From an uncultured Synergistales bacterium (GTDB lineage: Bacteria; Synergistota; Synergistia; Synergistales; Aminobacteriaceae), in the NCBI GenBank assembly GCA_905233525.1, contig CAJOEW010000012.1:1-41657 (forward strand): a DNA stretch of 41,657 nucleotides, given 5' to 3'. This document shows, piece after piece, positions 37,791-41,657 of this stretch. Made by a program: the position numbers and the translations under genes. The number at the start of each line of letters is the position of its first letter. The stretch's first letter is position 1. A model generated the notes under the pieces. That model did not search any database, was not told where the DNA came from, and saw only the letters and a program-made list of their open reading frames with translations.

Positions 37791-40700
37791 ATGCGTTTGC
37801 TCTGGTCGCTGGCCAAATTTATTTTATTTTTGGGTGTTATTACATTTGCTGCCGGTGCTGCGTTGTTTTGGTTACCTACAGGTTCGCAAGTTGTAAAGCC
37901 TTTATCAGAATGGGCGGTTAATTATTTTTTCAATCCTCTTGATCTTAAAATTGCTGATATGAACGGATCAATACATGACGGCTATAAAATTCAGGGATTG
38001 CGTTTACTTTCAGCTGACGAAGAATTATTAAAGCTCGATCATTTTTTAATCAGTCCTGACTGGGATATGGTGCTTAATGGTCTTGACGGAATACCTTTTA
38101 TAAAAATTATTGAGGCCGGCGGAATCAGCAGCGACCTTGATAAAGTTACACGCCTTGCAAATTTATTCACGCCTGAAAGTTCTGATAAAGCTTCAAATAA
38201 AAATAAAGACGATTCGCAGGCATTAACGTCCATAAAAATAAATCCGTTCACGATTTCCATTGATAATATATTTTTCTCAACGCCGCAAATCAATACGGAT
38301 ATACAAAAATTATTTTTAGACGAGGACGGAAATTTAATTTTAAAATCGCGGATAATATCAAAAGATAATATACTGCCTTTGAATATAAATGCGCTTCTGG
38401 ATTTTGAAACGCTCGAAATAAAATCAAGCGATCTTCAAATCGGTAAAGGCTCAGGAATTTTAAAAGCTAAGATTATGCCTTCGCCGGATATAAAATTATT
38501 TTTAACGGCTTTGCAGATTGATGAGTTCATGAAATTTTCACCGGAGAAATTAAACGCTTCAGGACGGCTTGACGCGAAATTATTCTATAACGATTCCGGC
38601 GCTTCAGGTGTTTTATCAATGCCTCGCGGAAATATTATGGACGTGCCTTTAAAATTCAGACTGCCTTTTAATTGGAACGGTGCTGATACGTTTAAAATTA
38701 CTGATGCCGATTTAAAGACTAATGCTGCGTCGTTACATCTTGACTCAAGCGCAAATATAAACACCATGAAAATTACAGCTAACGGTGAAGCTAAAAATAT
38801 TTCTCTGCGTGAGATCGGTAAAATTTTTGCGCCGGATATAAAACTTGAAGGTGAAGGCGGATATTTAAAATTTGACCTTGATATGATTGCGAGCGGTGAT
38901 ATTTTGAATAACATTACGTGCGATTTAAATTCAAGGATACCATTTATAAGCGTCATGAACATGAAAGTCTTAAATAATTTCACAGCTAAGGCCGTTTTAA
39001 AACCGAATGAGACTCCTAAAATTGCTCTTAACGGCGAAATTTTTAAGGGTAAATTATTCGCTCGCGGTGAAGCTGCAATGAACGATAAAGGCGAATTTAA
39101 ACCGCAGGCAGTTTTTTCAGTTGTTAATCTTGATTTGCCGACGCTCGTTAATACAATTCCGGACTTAAAAAAATCTGTCAAAAAGCCGTCAGGGAAATTA
39201 ACATTGCGCGCTGTCGTGGCTGAAAATCTTGATATTGACGCAAAATTAAATTCAGACAAGCTTTCAATGAACGGCGTTACGATTACAAATACAAAGGCTG
39301 ATTTAAGATACAGTGTTCAAAAAAATGAGGCCGCGCTAGAAAATTTCATTACGAATTTAGGCAAAGGCATTATAAAAGCTTCAGGATATGCAGATGTGAA
39401 TAAAAGTACTTTTAAATTTTTCGCTAATGTCAATAATCTTGAGTTAAAGGCGATTCCTGATTTAAAAGAAATTTCAGGAGTGTATAACGTTGACGCTCAA
39501 GCCTCCGGAAATTATGCGAACTTGAAAACTATAACGGCCTCTGCAAATTTAAGAGCGCGTAATATTGGTTATGGCGGTATGTCATTTGGAGATGTTGATG
39601 TGCCTGTAAATTTCGCGTCGAATAAATTAAATATACCCAGCGCTCGTGCAAAATTACCAGGCGGCGATGTCACATTCGGAGGAAATATAGATATCAATAA
39701 TGCGAATAATCCTAACATCGCTATTGCATTATCAAGTAAAGGAGTAGACCTCGCTAAAGTTTTTAAAGCCTTCAATCTCGAAAATAAAGACATGCCGATC
39801 AAGGGAAATGTCCGCGGTGTTGTGAATGTGTTAGGCCGTCTTGACAGTGCGAAAGTTTTTGCGGACCTTACAGCGAATAATATTAAAGCCGGTGAATTTG
39901 TTGATATGCCTACCGGAAAAATTAACATCGAAGGAAATATGAAGGAAATATTTTTAAAGAAGCTCGAAGCTAAAATTAACAAGGCCGATTTAAAAGCTTC
40001 AGGCAATTTAAAATTAAACCAGTCTGATATTATGCAAAGTACGTTTCTTGTAAACGCGAATGTAAAAAATTTCCTGCTTGATCCTGTTTTAAAGAAAGCC
40101 ATCGGCAGCACACCTGTTACAGGAATGTTAAGTGCGCGAGTTGTAGCTGATGGAAGTTTTGAGCAGCCGAAATTAAAATTAAATTTAACGAATCCGATTA
40201 CAGCGGGCGGAATCAAAATTGAAGACATCGAAGTGAGATTAGCCACGCCTGAAAAGAATTATTACAAAATTAACGCAGGCGCAAAAACGGGAACATTCAG
40301 AATTAACACGGATATTGACTTGAAAAATAAAAATAATGTCTGGTTTTATAACGTAGCTACGAAACCGATGAACTTAGGAAATTTAACAGACAGTTTTGCA
40401 CCGGACGCAAAAGGCATGGTATCAGGCCAAGCTGTTTTAAAAGTCGACGGCAGCACAAACATGAAAGATCCTATTAATATAAATTTGTCATCGAATAAGA
40501 TAAGCCTGCTTGAAAAAATTAACATCGAGAAATTAAACGTGCCTGTACAATATTTTCTTGATAAGAATCAAGTCAGCATGAAAGACGCTCGAGCTGTTAT
40601 CAGTGAAGGACAAATTAGATCCGGCTTTGAACTGAACGTGAACACATCTGAATGGAAGAGTAATTTACGCGTTCGAGGTCTTAATTTTGGAAAATTGGCA

Positions 40701-41429
40701 CAACCGTTTTTACCAGAAGGCGAATTGATCGGAAGCGCTGATCTTGATGTGCACGCAAAAGGGAATTACAGCAAGGTATGGCCTAACAGTTACGCAAACG
40801 GAAAATTTAGAACGAGCTCCGGATATTTTCACAAAATGAAATTACTTGACGACATAACACCGACGAAGCAAATAAGCTTTGAAAATATTAAGGGCTCATT
40901 TTTCTGGAACGGCAGCGATTTATTTTTCAATCCAGGCACACAGGCGACAGCAGCATATAGTGAGCCGTTATATCGTTACATATCTATGAGCGGTTCGTGC
41001 GGATTAGCTGGTAAGAATTTAAACCTTGTATTTGAAGGAAGATTTGATCTTAAAATTTTGGATCGTTTCTTAGGCGCTATGAAAGGCATATTTCAATACA
41101 TGGCCGGCAATCTTGCAAGGAATGTATTACGTGACGCAGCCGGCAGGGTGTTAGGAATGAAAACGCGTGATTTTCAGAATGTATCATTCAGGCTTGCGAA
41201 CAACTGGCAGGAATTGCACATGCTTGATCTCACGATAACGAAGCCTATTGAAGATTTTTTACCTGTTGATATTTTGAACAGAGATCAAGAAGTTCAAAAG
41301 GACGATAAACAATTTAAGCTCTCTATTAAAATTCCGACAGGTCCAGGCGATAAGAGCATTGAAGAAGAATCAACGACCGATCAATTTAAAGAACAGCTGA
41401 TCGATAATTTATTCAATATTGGACTATAA
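37791..41429 (+). CDS. TamB/AsmA-like translocation and assembly module protein (DUF490)
   Basis: N-terminal TM anchor, long beta-repeat body, C-terminal DUF490-like end (GRVLGMKTRDFQNVSFRLANNW). Confidence 0.8.
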   Translation: MRLLWSLAKFILFLGVITFAAGAALFWLPTGSQVVKPLSEWAVNYFFNPLDLKIADMNGSIHDGYKIQGLRLLSADEELLKLDHFLISPDWDMVLNGLDGIPFIKIIEAGGISSDLDKVTRLANLFTPESSDKASNKNKDDSQALTSIKINPFTISIDNIFFSTPQINTDIQKLFLDEDGNLILKSRIISKDNILPLNINALLDFETLEIKSSDLQIGKGSGILKAKIMPSPDIKLFLTALQIDEFMKFSPEKLNASGRLDAKLFYNDSGASGVLSMPRGNIMDVPLKFRLPFNWNGADTFKITDADLKTNAASLHLDSSANINTMKITANGEAKNISLREIGKIFAPDIKLEGEGGYLKFDLDMIASGDILNNITCDLNSRIPFISVMNMKVLNNFTAKAVLKPNETPKIALNGEIFKGKLFARGEAAMNDKGEFKPQAVFSVVNLDLPTLVNTIPDLKKSVKKPSGKLTLRAVVAENLDIDAKLNSDKLSMNGVTITNTKADLRYSVQKNEAALENFITNLGKGIIKASGYADVNKSTFKFFANVNNLELKAIPDLKEISGVYNVDAQASGNYANLKTITASANLRARNIGYGGMSFGDVDVPVNFASNKLNIPSARAKLPGGDVTFGGNIDINNANNPNIAIALSSKGVDLAKVFKAFNLENKDMPIKGNVRGVVNVLGRLDSAKVFADLTANNIKAGEFVDMPTGKINIEGNMKEIFLKKLEAKINKADLKASGNLKLNQSDIMQSTFLVNANVKNFLLDPVLKKAIGSTPVTGMLSARVVADGSFEQPKLKLNLTNPITAGGIKIEDIEVRLATPEKNYYKINAGAKTGTFRINTDIDLKNKNNVWFYNVATKPMNLGNLTDSFAPDAKGMVSGQAVLKVDGSTNMKDPININLSSNKISLLEKINIEKLNVPVQYFLDKNQVSMKDARAVISEGQIRSGFELNVNTSEWKSNLRVRGLNFGKLAQPFLPEGELIGSADLDVHAKGNYSKVWPNSYANGKFRTSSGYFHKMKLLDDITPTKQISFENIKGSFFWNGSDLFFNPGTQATAAYSEPLYRYISMSGSCGLAGKNLNLVFEGRFDLKILDRFLGAMKGIFQYMAGNLARNVLRDAAGRVLGMKTRDFQNVSFRLANNWQELHMLDLTITKPIEDFLPVDILNRDQEVQKDDKQFKLSIKIPTGPGDKSIEEESTTDQFKEQLIDNLFNIGL

Positions 41430-41435
41430 AATAAA

Positions 41436-41467
41436 AGCTCCTGCCTTAATGACAGGAGTTAATTTTT
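41436..41467 (+). terminator. Rho-independent terminator after the TamB-like gene
   Basis: CTCCTG-ccttaatga-CAGGAG-TTAATTTTTT. Confidence 0.75.
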
Positions 41468-41508
41468 TACATATATATTTTTTGTACGTTTTTTTATACG
41501 GTGATGCA

Positions 41509-41652
41509 TTAACTCTTATGATTTTCTGTGAATGCTAAAAATTTCATCATATGTTGCTGGGAGAAACGAGCCGCCCTAACAACGCGAGCAAACATCATAA
41601 ATCGTGCAACGACTAATAAAATCTTTCTATAGCCCTTTATACGATTGCTCAT
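41509..41652 (-). CDS. Possible small basic ORF (MSNRIKGYRKILLVVARFMMFARVVRAARFSQQHMMKFLAFTENHKS), maybe the 3' end of a longer gene beyond the window
   Basis: 47 codons open on the minus strand from ATG at 41652 to TAA at 41509; upstream context not visible. Confidence 0.3.
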   Translation of the reverse strand: MSNRIKGYRKILLVVARFMMFARVVRAARFSQQHMMKFLAFTENHKS

Positions 41653-41657
41653 AAAAA

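Noticed and set aside
38585-40246. Two long minus-strand ORFs (38585-39259 and 39569-40246)
   Set aside because: Antisense shadows of the TamB-like gene with no SD or recognisable domain.
1-41657. CRISPR arrays, IS elements or prophage
   Set aside because: No regularly spaced direct repeats, transposase, integrase or terminal inverted repeats seen; only a short left-edge C-terminal fragment (2-76) is of unknown origin.

Overview
This 41.7-kb, AT-rich window looks like a chromosomal segment of a Synergistetes-type bacterium; the taxon is inferred mainly from a Synergist-CTERM-like anchor and gene content, since no search was possible. Most genes are ordinary: an OmpR-type two-component system, a DUF815 ATPase, two tandem NhaC antiporters, a TRAP-TAXI transporter, an AzgA-type permease, rpsU/yqeY, nifS/nifU, rpsO, rpmE, thyX, a DUF1385 protein, prfA, prmC, topA, cobJ, a TamB-like protein and one tRNA-Gly(CCC). 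Points worth a second look: (1) prfA (RF1) carries an in-frame UAA at codon 64 with the same frame intact on both sides; (2) three tandem paralogues fuse an N-terminal P-loop ATPase to a C-terminal cyclic-nucleotide-binding-like domain, with an atypical Walker B and no phosphate-cassette Arg, and share an upstream block next to an LpxB-like/MsbA-like operon; (3) a 981-aa secreted protein has two flavin-reductase-like domains, two copies of an unrecognised domain and a Synergist-CTERM-like tail; (4) a glycosyltransferase is frameshifted at a G8 tract, a candidate phase-variable gene; (5) topA appears to start at a non-AUG codon with a Lys/Ser/Ala-rich tail; (6) a Spy-like/proline-rich secreted gene cluster is divergent from the two-component system; (7) an MscS-family gene is broken at its beta-domain. 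Because several genes are disrupted (prfA, glycosyltransferase, MscS), consensus errors must be excluded first.
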